From assembly GCA_036490175.1 (NCBI GenBank), contig DASXEJ010000393.1, positions 23,167-87,166 of the forward strand: a DNA stretch of 64,000 nucleotides, in the 5' to 3' direction. Both the position numbers and the translations under genes were made by a program. Below, one piece after another: positions 1 to 7,986 of this stretch (positions are counted from its first letter, which is position 1; each line of letters starts with the position of its first letter). A model generated the notes under the pieces. That model worked only from the letters and a program-made list of their open reading frames with translations, was not told the DNA's origin and searched no databases. Origin of the DNA: Pirellulales bacterium. GTDB taxonomy: Bacteria; Planctomycetota; Planctomycetia; Pirellulales; JACPPG01.

Positions 1-1339
1 TCCAGGCGGTTTCCAGCGTTTCGATGTAGTCCAAGTTGACCTGGGTGAGGGCCCTCTGGGCTTGCAATACGGGCGCCACGTCCATCTGGCCGACGTCGTA
101 GGCGTTTCGCACTAACCTCTGGGTCCGCTCGGCGGTCGGCAGAATCTCCTCGCCGATGCGGAGCGAGCGATCGCGGGCTGTGCGATATGTGGCCAGCGTT
201 TCGGCCGCTTGCCGCAGCAGGTCGTTCTGCAAGACGCCCACCGAGGCCACCGAATCGCGAATGTTGGCGTTGGCCGCGCGGATGTTGCCCTGGTTGAGAT
301 TCCACACCGGGATATTCATCTGCATGTTGATCCACAACTGCGCCCCGTTGCCGCCGTTGCTGCCAGAACTGGGGCCAAAAGCGATCGCCGGGCCCACGTA
401 GGGATTCGGGTATGGTTCCACGCGCGCCCGCTGATAGAGGAACCGGTTCTGGGCAATTTGCAATTGCGCTTCGACCACCGCAGCATTGCGCGTGGCGATG
501 AACTGCCGCATCGGTTCCTCGTCGAACTTCGGCAAATTGGCTGTTAAATCTCCCAGGGCGTCTTGAATCGGAAAGGCGGGAATCCCCATCGTGGCAGCCA
601 GCGCCCGCCGGGCACCGGCCAGGATGGTGCGCGAGTTCTCTAGCGCGATCTGCGCTTGTTGCAACTCGGTGAGGAGCAGCAGCACGTCGGTCTCGGCAAC
701 TTGCCCGGCCTTCTCTCGTTGCTGCGCCGCGGAGTGAGATTTCGAGGCGATCTGCACCAATTGTTCGAGCACCGCGACGCGGCGTTCCTGCGCCAGCATA
801 TGATAAAACTGCTGTCGCACCGCGGTTAGTAGCTCGAACCGTTGCCGGATGTAACCCATCCGCGCTTGTTCGACGTCTTGCATCGCGGCCGCGCGATCTA
901 GACGCAACTTTCCCTTGACCGGCACTTCCTGACAGAAGCCCGCGTTGTACTGGCTTTGGCCACCGGCAAAGACTTGCGGATTGTTGGTATCATAGCGCGG
1001 GTTGGGCGGAATGCCTGCCTGGATGGCGATGCCCATCTTGGAATCGATCTGCGCGCGCGCTCTTACCAGGATGGGATTGTTGCGTACGGCGAGCTCGCTG
1101 GCCTGATCCAACGTCAGCGAAGCGCCTTCTGGGGCGGCGATGCTCACTCCCTGGCCCGATTGCACTGGACGCGGCACGACCTCTTCGTATCCGCCGCCGG
1201 CTGGTGGGAGACTCTGCATGGCGACGCGCGTCGCACGGCTGGAAGTTGCTCGCTGCTGCGATTGCTGTGCTAGCAGAACGTGCTGCGTGCTGGCGACGAC
1301 GCCAAGAACAACAGCAACCTTTTGCCACAGGCGAATCAC
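1..1339 (-). CDS. TolC/CzcC-like outer membrane efflux protein (partial, 3' end off window)
   Basis: This frame stays open for 446 codons and runs off the left edge, so the C-terminus is missing. The GTG start at 1339 is preceded by a GGGAG box and gives a signal peptide (MIRLWQKVAVVLGVVAS, then TQHVLLAQ). The mature part shows the outer membrane factor pattern: an N-terminal LTLDQASELAVRNNP segment, two long alpha-helical hairpin regions, and a repeated half (PVWNLNQGNIRAANANI, then later NLDYIETLETAW at the edge). Members of the family form the trimeric outer membrane channel of RND or ABC efflux systems. The partner pump and adaptor would lie to the left of the window, which I cannot see. 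The substrate is unknown; a CzcC-type heavy-metal role is only one possibility. Confidence 0.85.
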   Translation of the reverse strand, partial: MIRLWQKVAVVLGVVASTQHVLLAQQSQQRATSSRATRVAMQSLPPAGGGYEEVVPRPVQSGQGVSIAAPEGASLTLDQASELAVRNNPILVRARAQIDSKMGIAIQAGIPPNPRYDTNNPQVFAGGQSQYNAGFCQEVPVKGKLRLDRAAAMQDVEQARMGYIRQRFELLTAVRQQFYHMLAQERRVAVLEQLVQIASKSHSAAQQREKAGQVAETDVLLLLTELQQAQIALENSRTILAGARRALAATMGIPAFPIQDALGDLTANLPKFDEEPMRQFIATRNAAVVEAQLQIAQNRFLYQRARVEPYPNPYVGPAIAFGPSSGSNGGNGAQLWINMQMNIPVWNLNQGNIRAANANIRDSVASVGVLQNDLLRQAAETLATYRTARDRSLRIGEEILPTAERTQRLVRNAYDVGQMDVAPVLQAQRALTQVNLDYIETLETAW

Positions 1340-1724
1340 AAGATGCGCTCCCAATGAACGTAGTGTCTCTGCACTAATCTCGGTCCCGCAAATTCAGCAA
1401 TCGAGTCAAAACCGGCCTTTCGGTGCAGGGGTCCCAGACCTCCAGGCTTCTATGCATTTGCGAAATCTGGCGAACTGCTGAAGATTTGCGGCGATGGCAC
1501 TCGCGTAAAACCCGGGCGTTTTCGGCCTGGAATCCGTGTGAGCAGTTGGTTACACTCCGCCACCTTTCCTTACCGGCGACAGTCGTGACGCCGTGAGACA
1601 CTAATCCCTGTTTCCGTTGCCTAGCGCAGGTTCGTGCACCGGCCGCGTGCCGCGTGAACGTTTGCGCGCGACGTTCCCAGCGAGGGACCGTGGCGGCGCA
1701 AGGCCTGCCCGATTAGGAGACGCT
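1340..1724. other. Intergenic region between divergent genes
   Basis: These 385 bases separate the leftward efflux gene from the rightward secreted protein. I see no convincing coding frame and no strong hairpin. The region should hold divergent promoters, but I could not pick a clear -35/-10 pair. Confidence 0.5.
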
Positions 1725-2858
1725 ATGCAGAAGCGACATGCGGTCATCGGCCTGCTGCTGCTGGCTTCAGCCGGTTCGTCCGTGCTGGCCGCGCCGCCGT
1801 GGAACAAGCTCGATCTGTTTCACCGGCTGGAGGCCGATCCGGACAAGTCGTACCCGCTCGCTGAGCGGAACGGACCCTGGATGATCATGGCCATGACGTT
1901 CTCGGGCCCGAACGCCGAGGAACAATCGCGGGAGCTTGTCTACGAGCTGCGCAGCCGCTTTAAGCTGGCGGCCTATACGAAAGAAATGCATTTCGACCAC
2001 ACGACAGATAAAAACGGCAAGCAGACCGGCGCCGCGGCGCGACGAGTACGCTATCGACTCAACGAGATGACCGAAATTGCCGTCCTCGTTGGCGATTTCC
2101 CCTCCATCGACGATAACGCAGCGCAGAAAACTTTGGACAAGATCAAGCTCATGCAGCCGGACTGCCTCGACTTGGAAAAACGCGCCAAGGAGGGCAAGCC
2201 AGACAGCCGCACGTTGGGTCAACTGCGGATGATTCAGCAGGCCGTGCTGCCGAACAGCAGCGCGCGCAAAGGACGCGGCCCGATGCGGCAGGCATTTATC
2301 ACGACCAATCCGCTCTTGCCCGACGAGTATTTTGCTCCCAAGGGGATCGATCGGTTGGTGCTCGATATGAATCAACCGGTGAAATTCAGCCTGCTCGATT
2401 GCCCGGGAAAATATACCGTCAAGGTGGCCACCTTCACGGGGCGCGTCGTGATCGACCAGAAGCAAATCGAGGAGATCGAAAAGAAGGGCAAGCCCTTCGA
2501 CAGCCAGTTGGCCCTAGCGGCTGAAAAAGCCCACAAGTTAACGATGGCGCTACGGCAAAAGAACTATCAGGCGTACGAATTCCACGATCGCTACGCCAGC
2601 ATCGTCACCATCGGCAGCTTCAACTCGGTAGGCACGCCGCGCGCGGACGGTAAGATCGAAATCAATCCCGAGGCGCACGCCATCATGGAAACCTTCGGCG
2701 CCGATAAGAAAGTCGTGCCAGGCCAGGTCGCCGCGCAGCTGGGGAATCCAAAGCTCGAAGCGGGTATCCCGCTCGATATTCAACCGATGCTGGTCGAGGT
2801 GCCCAAGCGGTCGATCAGTGCTCAGTACGAGCGCCCCACATTGACCAGCCGCTTCTGA
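1725..2858 (+). CDS. Secreted protein of unknown function
   Basis: A 377-residue protein with a clear signal peptide (MQKRHAVIGLLLLASAG, cleavage near VLAA-PP). The ATG at 1725 follows an AGGAGA box; an upstream in-frame extension to 1617 exists but would bury the signal peptide. The mature protein contains GPWMIMAMTFSG near residue 47 and a region rich in Lys and Gln. I do not recognise a catalytic domain. The layout looks like the conserved secreted hypotheticals common in planctomycetes. It stands alone on its strand, ahead of rdgB by about 120 bases. Confidence 0.75.
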   Translation: MQKRHAVIGLLLLASAGSSVLAAPPWNKLDLFHRLEADPDKSYPLAERNGPWMIMAMTFSGPNAEEQSRELVYELRSRFKLAAYTKEMHFDHTTDKNGKQTGAAARRVRYRLNEMTEIAVLVGDFPSIDDNAAQKTLDKIKLMQPDCLDLEKRAKEGKPDSRTLGQLRMIQQAVLPNSSARKGRGPMRQAFITTNPLLPDEYFAPKGIDRLVLDMNQPVKFSLLDCPGKYTVKVATFTGRVVIDQKQIEEIEKKGKPFDSQLALAAEKAHKLTMALRQKNYQAYEFHDRYASIVTIGSFNSVGTPRADGKIEINPEAHAIMETFGADKKVVPGQVAAQLGNPKLEAGIPLDIQPMLVEVPKRSISAQYERPTLTSRF

Positions 2859-2981
2859 CGCGACGTGCGACCGGTACAATGCGGGCTGCCGGCGCAGCGT
2901 CGCCGCTCCGACACGATACAGCGTGCGCCGTGGCACACTGCGACTTCGCGCCGTTGTATAACCTGTCGCTTCGAGAATGCC

Positions 2982-3587
2982 ATGCGCTGGCCCCTTGTGC
3001 TAGGAACTCACAACCGAAAAAAAGGGCTCGAGTTGGCCGAGCTGGTCGCGCCGCTGGGAATCGAAGTGCGCACGCTGGCCGACTTTCCGCAGCCGTTGAC
3101 CGTCGTTGAAGATGGCGACAGCTTCGCCGCGAACGCGCAGAAAAAAGCCACCCAGCAAGCGCGGCATCTGCACGCGTGGGTATTGGGCGAGGATAGCGGT
3201 CTAGTCGTCGACGCCTTGGGCGGAGCACCCGGAATCTATTCGGCGCGGTTCTCTGGACCCGACGCGACCGACGACAAGAATAACGTGCGCTTATTGGCCG
3301 ACCTGGCCGATATTCCAGCGGCACGCCGCACGGCACACTACATCTGCCACGCAACGCTCGCCAATCCGGCGGGCCAGGTGATCGCCGAAGCCGAAGACAC
3401 CTGCCAGGGTTTCATTCTGCTTGCGCCGCGTGGATCGGCGGGCTTCGGTTACGATCCCTTGTTCGAGATCGTCGAGTATCACCGTACGTTCGCCGAACTT
3501 GGTAACGCGGTGAAGGCTTGCCTCAGTCACCGGGCCAGAGCGTTGCGCAAGCTGCTGCCCAGCCTGCCAGCGCTGCTCGAAGCCTGA
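2982..3587 (+). CDS. rdgB: RdgB/HAM1 family non-canonical purine NTP pyrophosphatase
   Basis: A 201-residue Ham1-type pyrophosphatase that removes ITP, XTP and dITP from the nucleotide pool, releasing the monophosphate and pyrophosphate. The family marks are in order: an N-terminal T-H-N-x-x-K motif (LGTHNRKKGLELAEL), the central GEDSGLVVDALGGAPGIYSA segment containing the metal-binding acidic residues, and GSAGFGYDPLFE in the C-terminal half followed by a Ser-His-Arg near the end (LSHRARAL). The ATG at 2982 matches the family N-terminus. A longer open frame reaches 2865 but has no support. Length is normal for the family. Confidence 0.93.
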   Translation: MRWPLVLGTHNRKKGLELAELVAPLGIEVRTLADFPQPLTVVEDGDSFAANAQKKATQQARHLHAWVLGEDSGLVVDALGGAPGIYSARFSGPDATDDKNNVRLLADLADIPAARRTAHYICHATLANPAGQVIAEAEDTCQGFILLAPRGSAGFGYDPLFEIVEYHRTFAELGNAVKACLSHRARALRKLLPSLPALLEA

Positions 3588-3630
3588 GCGGTCGTAGATC
3601 GTCAGGCTCCGTGCATTCTTGTGCGGTGGC

Positions 3631-3673
3631 AAAAAAAAGAGCGGACGATCCAGGCGCTACTGGACCGTCCGCC
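3631..3673 (-). terminator. Rho-independent terminator of the Cys/Met-rich gene
   Basis: A 12-13 bp inverted repeat (arms 3641-3653 and 3661-3672) is followed, on the minus strand, by eight T residues (A run at 3631-3638 on the plus strand). It lies about 75 bases after the stop of the leftward Cys/Met-rich gene, as expected for an intrinsic terminator, and faces the end of rdgB. Confidence 0.85.
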
Positions 3674-3746
3674 AATCGAGTTCGCCGCATGTCTGCAGCG
3701 AACTCGGCTAGCTCCCTTGAGGGGAGAAGTATTCTCAAACAGCTGA

Positions 3747-4205
3747 TTAGCAGGTGCAGCAGCAGCAAGGCATGCCGCCGAAGCACACGCAGCACATGCA
3801 ACCGGCCTTCATGCAGCTGCTTACGCAGTCGCAGCAGGCTTGCAGCATCTCGCAGCAGGCCTTATCGCCCGAGGTGCAGGTGACGCACACGCCGTCCTTG
3901 GTCATTTCGCATTTGCAATTGCACATGGCGAAATTGCACTGGCACATGACCATGCCATTCATCATGCAGCTGCAGCTGCACATGCCACTGGAAAGCATGC
4001 GGCAAATGTTCTGCAGCGTGCCGCACGACACTTCGTCATCGGTCGAGCAGGTCATCTTGATGCCGCCGCTGCACTTCTCCATCTTCATTTTGCACTGCGG
4101 CACCATCGCCATGCCGGGGGCCATGGCGGGCATTCCGGACATTGGCAACGAGCCACTCGTCATCCCAGGCATCGACATGGGACGGTCCACCATCATCATG
4201 GACAT
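3747..4205 (-). CDS. Extremely Cys/Met-rich small protein, putative metal (copper?) binding
   Basis: A 152-residue protein in which I count 30 Cys and 27 Met, more than a third of all residues. The first ~35 residues are Met/Pro/Gly-rich with repeated M-P-G and M-S-G steps and no Cys. The remainder is Cys-rich, with clusters such as CQCNFAMCNCKCEM, ACCEMLQACCDC and a terminal CCCCTC. Several Cys fall at helix-like spacing (CCEMLQACCDCVSSC), which recalls Cys-lined four-helix copper-storage proteins, though I cannot assign that family. There is no signal peptide, so it is probably cytosolic. A strong AAGGAG box precedes the ATG, an imperfect inverted repeat lies just upstream (4241-4265), and a good terminator lies downstream, so this is a real single-gene transcription unit. 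Function is inferred from composition only. Confidence 0.8.
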   Translation of the reverse strand: MSMMMVDRPMSMPGMTSGSLPMSGMPAMAPGMAMVPQCKMKMEKCSGGIKMTCSTDDEVSCGTLQNICRMLSSGMCSCSCMMNGMVMCQCNFAMCNCKCEMTKDGVCVTCTSGDKACCEMLQACCDCVSSCMKAGCMCCVCFGGMPCCCCTC

Positions 4206-4670
4206 TGCAGACTCCTTTCAAAATAGAGGGGCCAGTCAAACTGCAAGGCGGTAAACCGCCTGCAGCTTGTACCGGCCGGCAACTCGACCGCGCTCCTCTG
4301 GATTGCCCAGTCAGATAACGCGACGTTCGTTGAGTGATACCTCCCGCAAGACGGGTCGGCTTTTCCGGCGATTGCTGTCAGAAATGTAGATAACCGGACA
4401 GATATACGCAAGTCTTTTTCCCAACACGGCTTAAACTGACAGCACCGGAATCAACTTTGTAAACAACGCCGATGGGGTAACGAGTATGGCCAGGTCAGCG
4501 TCGACTTGGGCTTCGCCACGGGGGGAACTCATGTCACCACGGGACTCTGCTCGATAAAAGACTTGGAACAGTCGTGCCCGAGAAGCGGAATCTGCCGGCC
4601 GTTCCGCCCCGCCACAGCACGCGAGTCTGCCGTGCTGTCCTTTCACGATCTCAAACCCCGCGGACGACCC
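4206..4670. other. Divergent intergenic region between the Cys/Met-rich gene and cbs
   Basis: These 465 bases separate two divergently transcribed genes. The only notable element is the inverted repeat at 4241-4265. In-frame extensions of cbs upstream to 4506 look like non-coding read-through rather than protein. I found no convincing -35/-10 pair. Confidence 0.5.
4241..4265. repeat. Imperfect inverted repeat upstream of the Cys/Met-rich gene
   Basis: Arms CTGCAAGGCGGT and ACCGCCTGCAG pair with a single bulged base and almost no loop. It lies 36-60 bases upstream of the minus-strand ATG, in the position of a promoter-proximal operator or a 5'-UTR hairpin. Which of these it is cannot be told from sequence. 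Confidence 0.6.
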
Positions 4671-6053
4671 ATGACCACGACGCTTGCACCGGTCGACGTC
4701 CTGTCATTGATTGGCAATACGCCGCTCGTCGAATTGCACTCGTTCGATGTCGGGCCTTGCCAGCTGTTCGTCAAATTGGAAAGCCACAATCCTGGCGGAT
4801 CGATCAAGGATCGCATCGGCCGGTCGATGATCGAAGCGGCCGAGCGAGACGGAAAGATCGGCCCCGGGTCGACACTCGTCGAGGCCACGGCCGGCAATAC
4901 GGGGTTGGGCTTGGCCTTGGTGGCCGCGCGCAAGGGATACCGCCTGGTGCTGGTGATTCCCGATAAGATGAGCCGCGAGAAGGTCTTTCACCTGCGGGCC
5001 CTGGGGGCCGAGGTTGTCATGACTCGCAGCGACGTGGGCAGGGGCCATCCACAGTATTATCAGGACCTGGCCGAGCGCATTACACGCGAGACGCCGGGCG
5101 CCTTCTACATCAACCAATTCAATAATCCCGCCAATCCGCTGGCGCACGAAACGACGACGGGTCCCGAAATCTGGGAGCAATGCGGGCACGACCTTGATGC
5201 CGTCGTGTGCGGCGTCGGTTCAGGGGGCACGCTGACCGGCCTGAGCCGTTACTTTGCCGAACACGCACCCGACGTGGCCATGGTGCTTGCCGATCCGGCC
5301 GGCTCGGTGTTGGCCGAATTTCTGCAAACAGGCCGCATTGGCGAGGCCGGTTCCTGGGTGGTCGAAGGCATTGGCGAAGACTTCATCCCGCCGATCGCGG
5401 ATCTGTCGCGCGTGCGACAAGCCTTTACGGTCAACGACGCGGAAAGCCTGCTGACGGCCCGCGAGCTATTGCGGCGCGAAGGCATCCTGGCCGGATCCTC
5501 GTCAGGAACACTGGTGGCCGCGGCATTGCGCTACTGCCGCGAGCAAAGTCAGCCGCGCCGCGTGGTGACCTTCGTGTGCGATTCGGGCAACAAGTATCTC
5601 TCCAAAATGTTCAACGACTTCTGGTTGGCGGACCACGGGTTCTCGAAGGCGCATCCCCTGGGGGACCTGCGCGACGTGATTTCGCGCCGTTTTGCCGACG
5701 GCGCCGTGGTCAGCGTCACGCCCGACGAGCCGCTGGCGATCGCCTATTCGCGCATGCGGATGTACGACATCTCGCAATTGCCCGTGATTGATCACAAGCA
5801 AATCGTCGGTCTGCTCGACGAATCCGACCTGCTGCTGGCCGCGTCAACCGATATCGAAGCATTCCGCCGGCCCTGTCGCGATTGCATGACCACGCGGCTG
5901 GAAACGGTCTCGCGGCAGGCGACTTTGCACGAGCTGCTGCCCATGCTGAACGCAGGCAAAGTCGTAATAGTGGCCGACGACAACGAATTTCACGGCTTGA
6001 TCACGCGCGTCGACATGTTGAACTATCTGCGGCGCGAACGCCGCGCCGCGTAA
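4671..6053 (+). CDS. cbs: Cystathionine beta-synthase with C-terminal CBS-domain pair
   Basis: A 460-residue PLP enzyme of the fold-type II (cysteine synthase/CBS) family. The catalytic domain (residues 1-330) has the PLP lysine in NPGGSIKDRIG (K46), the ATAGNTGLGLALVAA loop, and the phosphate-binding GSGGTLTG. Residues ~340-455 hold two CBS motifs (SVTPDEPLAIAYSRM and LHELLPMLNAGKVVIV), the regulatory Bateman module of true cystathionine beta-synthases. It is expected to condense serine (or O-acetylserine) with homocysteine. The ATG at 4671 gives the family N-terminus. The next gene is a gamma-family partner, so the pair can run transsulfuration toward cysteine. O-acetylserine-dependent cysteine synthase activity is an alternative. 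Confidence 0.9.
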   Translation: MTTTLAPVDVLSLIGNTPLVELHSFDVGPCQLFVKLESHNPGGSIKDRIGRSMIEAAERDGKIGPGSTLVEATAGNTGLGLALVAARKGYRLVLVIPDKMSREKVFHLRALGAEVVMTRSDVGRGHPQYYQDLAERITRETPGAFYINQFNNPANPLAHETTTGPEIWEQCGHDLDAVVCGVGSGGTLTGLSRYFAEHAPDVAMVLADPAGSVLAEFLQTGRIGEAGSWVVEGIGEDFIPPIADLSRVRQAFTVNDAESLLTARELLRREGILAGSSSGTLVAAALRYCREQSQPRRVVTFVCDSGNKYLSKMFNDFWLADHGFSKAHPLGDLRDVISRRFADGAVVSVTPDEPLAIAYSRMRMYDISQLPVIDHKQIVGLLDESDLLLAASTDIEAFRRPCRDCMTTRLETVSRQATLHELLPMLNAGKVVIVADDNEFHGLITRVDMLNYLRRERRAA

Positions 6054-6077
6054 ACGCTTCGCACGAACGAAATTGAA

Positions 6078-6235
6078 CCACGGAGACGCGGAGACACGGA
6101 GAAATGCAATGCAAAATGATGACTGCGAAATGATGAAGAACTGAGACGAACTGAAAGACGGCCGACCCTTGTTCATTCATCATTCATCATTTTGCATTCA
6201 TCATTGCATTTCTCCGTGTCTCTGTGCCTCCGTGG
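6078..6235. repeat. Long imperfect palindrome (MITE-like intergenic repeat)
   Basis: The 34-base outer arms (6078-6111 and 6202-6235) match at 31 of 34 positions as reverse complements and have the form CCACGGAG...AAATGCAATG. Internal stretches (around 6111-6122 and 6184-6195) pair as well. The centre includes short repeats of ATTCATC. It fills most of the gap between cbs and the next gene and could fold into a long stem. It resembles the CCACRGAG-type dispersed intergenic repeats I associate with planctomycete and other large bacterial genomes; this is recollection, not a search. No transposase is present. Confidence 0.8.
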
Positions 6236-6283
6236 TGAACCCTTAATCGCCTTAAAGTCAGGCGCATAAACAAGGAAATCGCG

Positions 6284-7537
6284 ATGAGCACTGTGAGCGA
6301 GTTTTTCACGTCTGTGGCGTCCTGGCCGTCGTTAGTGCTACGCCGGGGCGACGCGCCGCATGCCGCGCTTATTGTGGACACCGAAACCTGCCGAGCGGCG
6401 TTCAATACACGCGCGATTCATGCCGGCCAGTCCCCCGATCCCACGACGGGCGCCGTGATGACACCGATCTATGCCACGAGCACCTATGCCCAGCAGTCGC
6501 CCGGAGTGCACAAAGGCTTTGACTACGGTCGCAGCCACAATCCCACACGGTTTGCCTTCGAGCGCTGCGTGGCCGATTTAGAAGATGGGACCCAGGCTTT
6601 TGCTTTCGCGTCCGGACTGGCGGCGATGGCCACGGTGTTGGAACTGCTGGACCACGGCTCGCACGTGCTGGTATGCGATGACATTTATGGCGGCTCGTTC
6701 CGGCTGTTCGAGCGCGTGCGACGACGCTCGGCCAATCTTGACTTCAGCTTTGTCGACGCGACGAAGCTGGACGATTTCCGCGCCGCGATCCGTCCGAACA
6801 CCCGCATGATCTGGATCGAAACGCCATCGAATCCGCTGTTGAAGCTGGCGGATTTGGAAGCGATCGCGGCACTGGCGCGCAAGCATCGTATCCTGAGCGT
6901 GGCTGACAATACGTTCGCCACTCCGTATGTGCAGAGGCCTTTATCGCTGGGTTTCGACATCGTCGTGCATTCGGTGACAAAGTATCTCAACGGCCATTCC
7001 GACGTGATCGGCGGCACGGCCATCGTCGGAGAAAATCCGTCGCTGGCCGAACGGCTGGGCTTCCTGCAGAACGCCGTGGGAGCGATTGCCAGTCCGTTCG
7101 ACAGCTTCCTGGCCCTGCGCGGACTGAAGACCTTGGCCTTGCGCATGGAACGACATTGCCACAACGCGCTAACGATTGCCCAGTGGTTGGCCAATCGGTC
7201 GGACGTCGTACGCATTCATTATCCAGGGTTGCCCAGCCATCCGCAGCATGCGCTGGCCAAGCGCCAGATGCGCGGCTTCGGCGGCATGATATCGGCCGTG
7301 CTCGAAGGGGGCGAACCGCGAGCCCGGCGATTCTTGGAACGCTGTCAGATATTCACGCTGGCCGAAAGCCTGGGAGGCGTGGAGAGCCTGATCGAACATC
7401 CGGCGCTGATGACGCACGCCACGATCCCGGCCGACAAACGCGCGGCGCTGGGCATCGACGACGGCCTGGTCCGCCTTTCGGTGGGGGTCGAAGACGTCAA
7501 CGACCTGATCGGCGACCTGGAACAGGCCTTGGCTTAA
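6284..7537 (+). CDS. Cys/Met metabolism PLP-dependent enzyme (cystathionine gamma-lyase or gamma-synthase)
   Basis: A 417-residue member of the MetB/MetC/CGL family. Family marks: TRAIHAGQSPDPTTGAV, TPIYATSTYAQQSPG, the YGRSHNPTR substrate/PLP loop, FASGLAAMAT, and the PLP lysine in SVTKYLNGHSD (K233). A C-terminal SVGVEDVNDLIGDLEQAL closes the domain. The neighbouring cbs suggests gamma-lyase (cystathionine to cysteine), but gamma-synthase or O-acetylhomoserine chemistry cannot be excluded from sequence. The ATG at 6284 has an AAGGAA box but adds about 40 residues ahead of the usual family start; a GTG further in is possible. Confidence 0.88.
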   Translation: MSTVSEFFTSVASWPSLVLRRGDAPHAALIVDTETCRAAFNTRAIHAGQSPDPTTGAVMTPIYATSTYAQQSPGVHKGFDYGRSHNPTRFAFERCVADLEDGTQAFAFASGLAAMATVLELLDHGSHVLVCDDIYGGSFRLFERVRRRSANLDFSFVDATKLDDFRAAIRPNTRMIWIETPSNPLLKLADLEAIAALARKHRILSVADNTFATPYVQRPLSLGFDIVVHSVTKYLNGHSDVIGGTAIVGENPSLAERLGFLQNAVGAIASPFDSFLALRGLKTLALRMERHCHNALTIAQWLANRSDVVRIHYPGLPSHPQHALAKRQMRGFGGMISAVLEGGEPRARRFLERCQIFTLAESLGGVESLIEHPALMTHATIPADKRAALGIDDGLVRLSVGVEDVNDLIGDLEQALA

Positions 7538-7790
7538 GATGCGGGCGCATGGGCCGCTACTTGCGCTGAGCAGCGCGCTAGCATAGGCCTTCTGCAAACG
7601 CGTGGTGTGCTTCTAAAATCCTCGCGGACGTCCTTCGATCGAGCGACGCGCGACCGCGATGTGCTAGTGTTCTGACGCTGCGTACGCTGCGAGCGACTTT
7701 TCCGGACCTAAATGTATTCGACGCGTTTAAGCCACACCCCTCGGACGACCGATGTAATCGTACGTCCAACCTGTCAAAGGGTGGACGATT

Positions 7791-7861
7791 GAGGCTGGAG
7801 CCAGACGGCCCGGCAACCGGCTGCAACCCGGTCAAAGTGGGTTCGACTCCCACCGGCCTCT
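7791..7861 (+). tRNA. tRNA-Cys (anticodon GCA)
   Basis: Folds by hand into a cloverleaf: acceptor GAGGCTG/CGGCCTC with one G-U pair, D stem GCC/GGC with a 9-base loop, anticodon stem ACCGG/CCGGT with loop CTGCAAC (GCA at 7823-7825), variable CAAA, and T arm GTGGG-TTCGACT-CCCAC. The discriminator is T, as in other bacterial tRNA-Cys. CCA is not encoded. It sits directly downstream of the transsulfuration genes. Confidence 0.93.
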
Positions 7862-7986
7862 TTGAACACGTGCTGAACGATCGATGCTGACTGAACACGG
7901 GGGGCAGCGGGCAGGTGCGAACCAAATCGGCACGCTGAACCTAAGGCGCTTCGCACTCATCGTTCTTTCCTGCTAAATTCCCGGGC

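Noticed and set aside
3754..4254. Plus-strand open frames rich in His and Gln opposite the Cys/Met-rich gene
   Set aside because: They are antisense shadows: ATG (Met) codons read as CAT (His) and TGC (Cys) codons read as GCA on the other strand. The minus-strand gene has RBS and terminator, the plus-strand frames do not.
7791..7861. Possible selenocysteine tRNA
   Set aside because: The anticodon loop reads GCA with a 5-bp anticodon stem, a short variable loop and a 7-bp acceptor, so it is tRNA-Cys, not selC.
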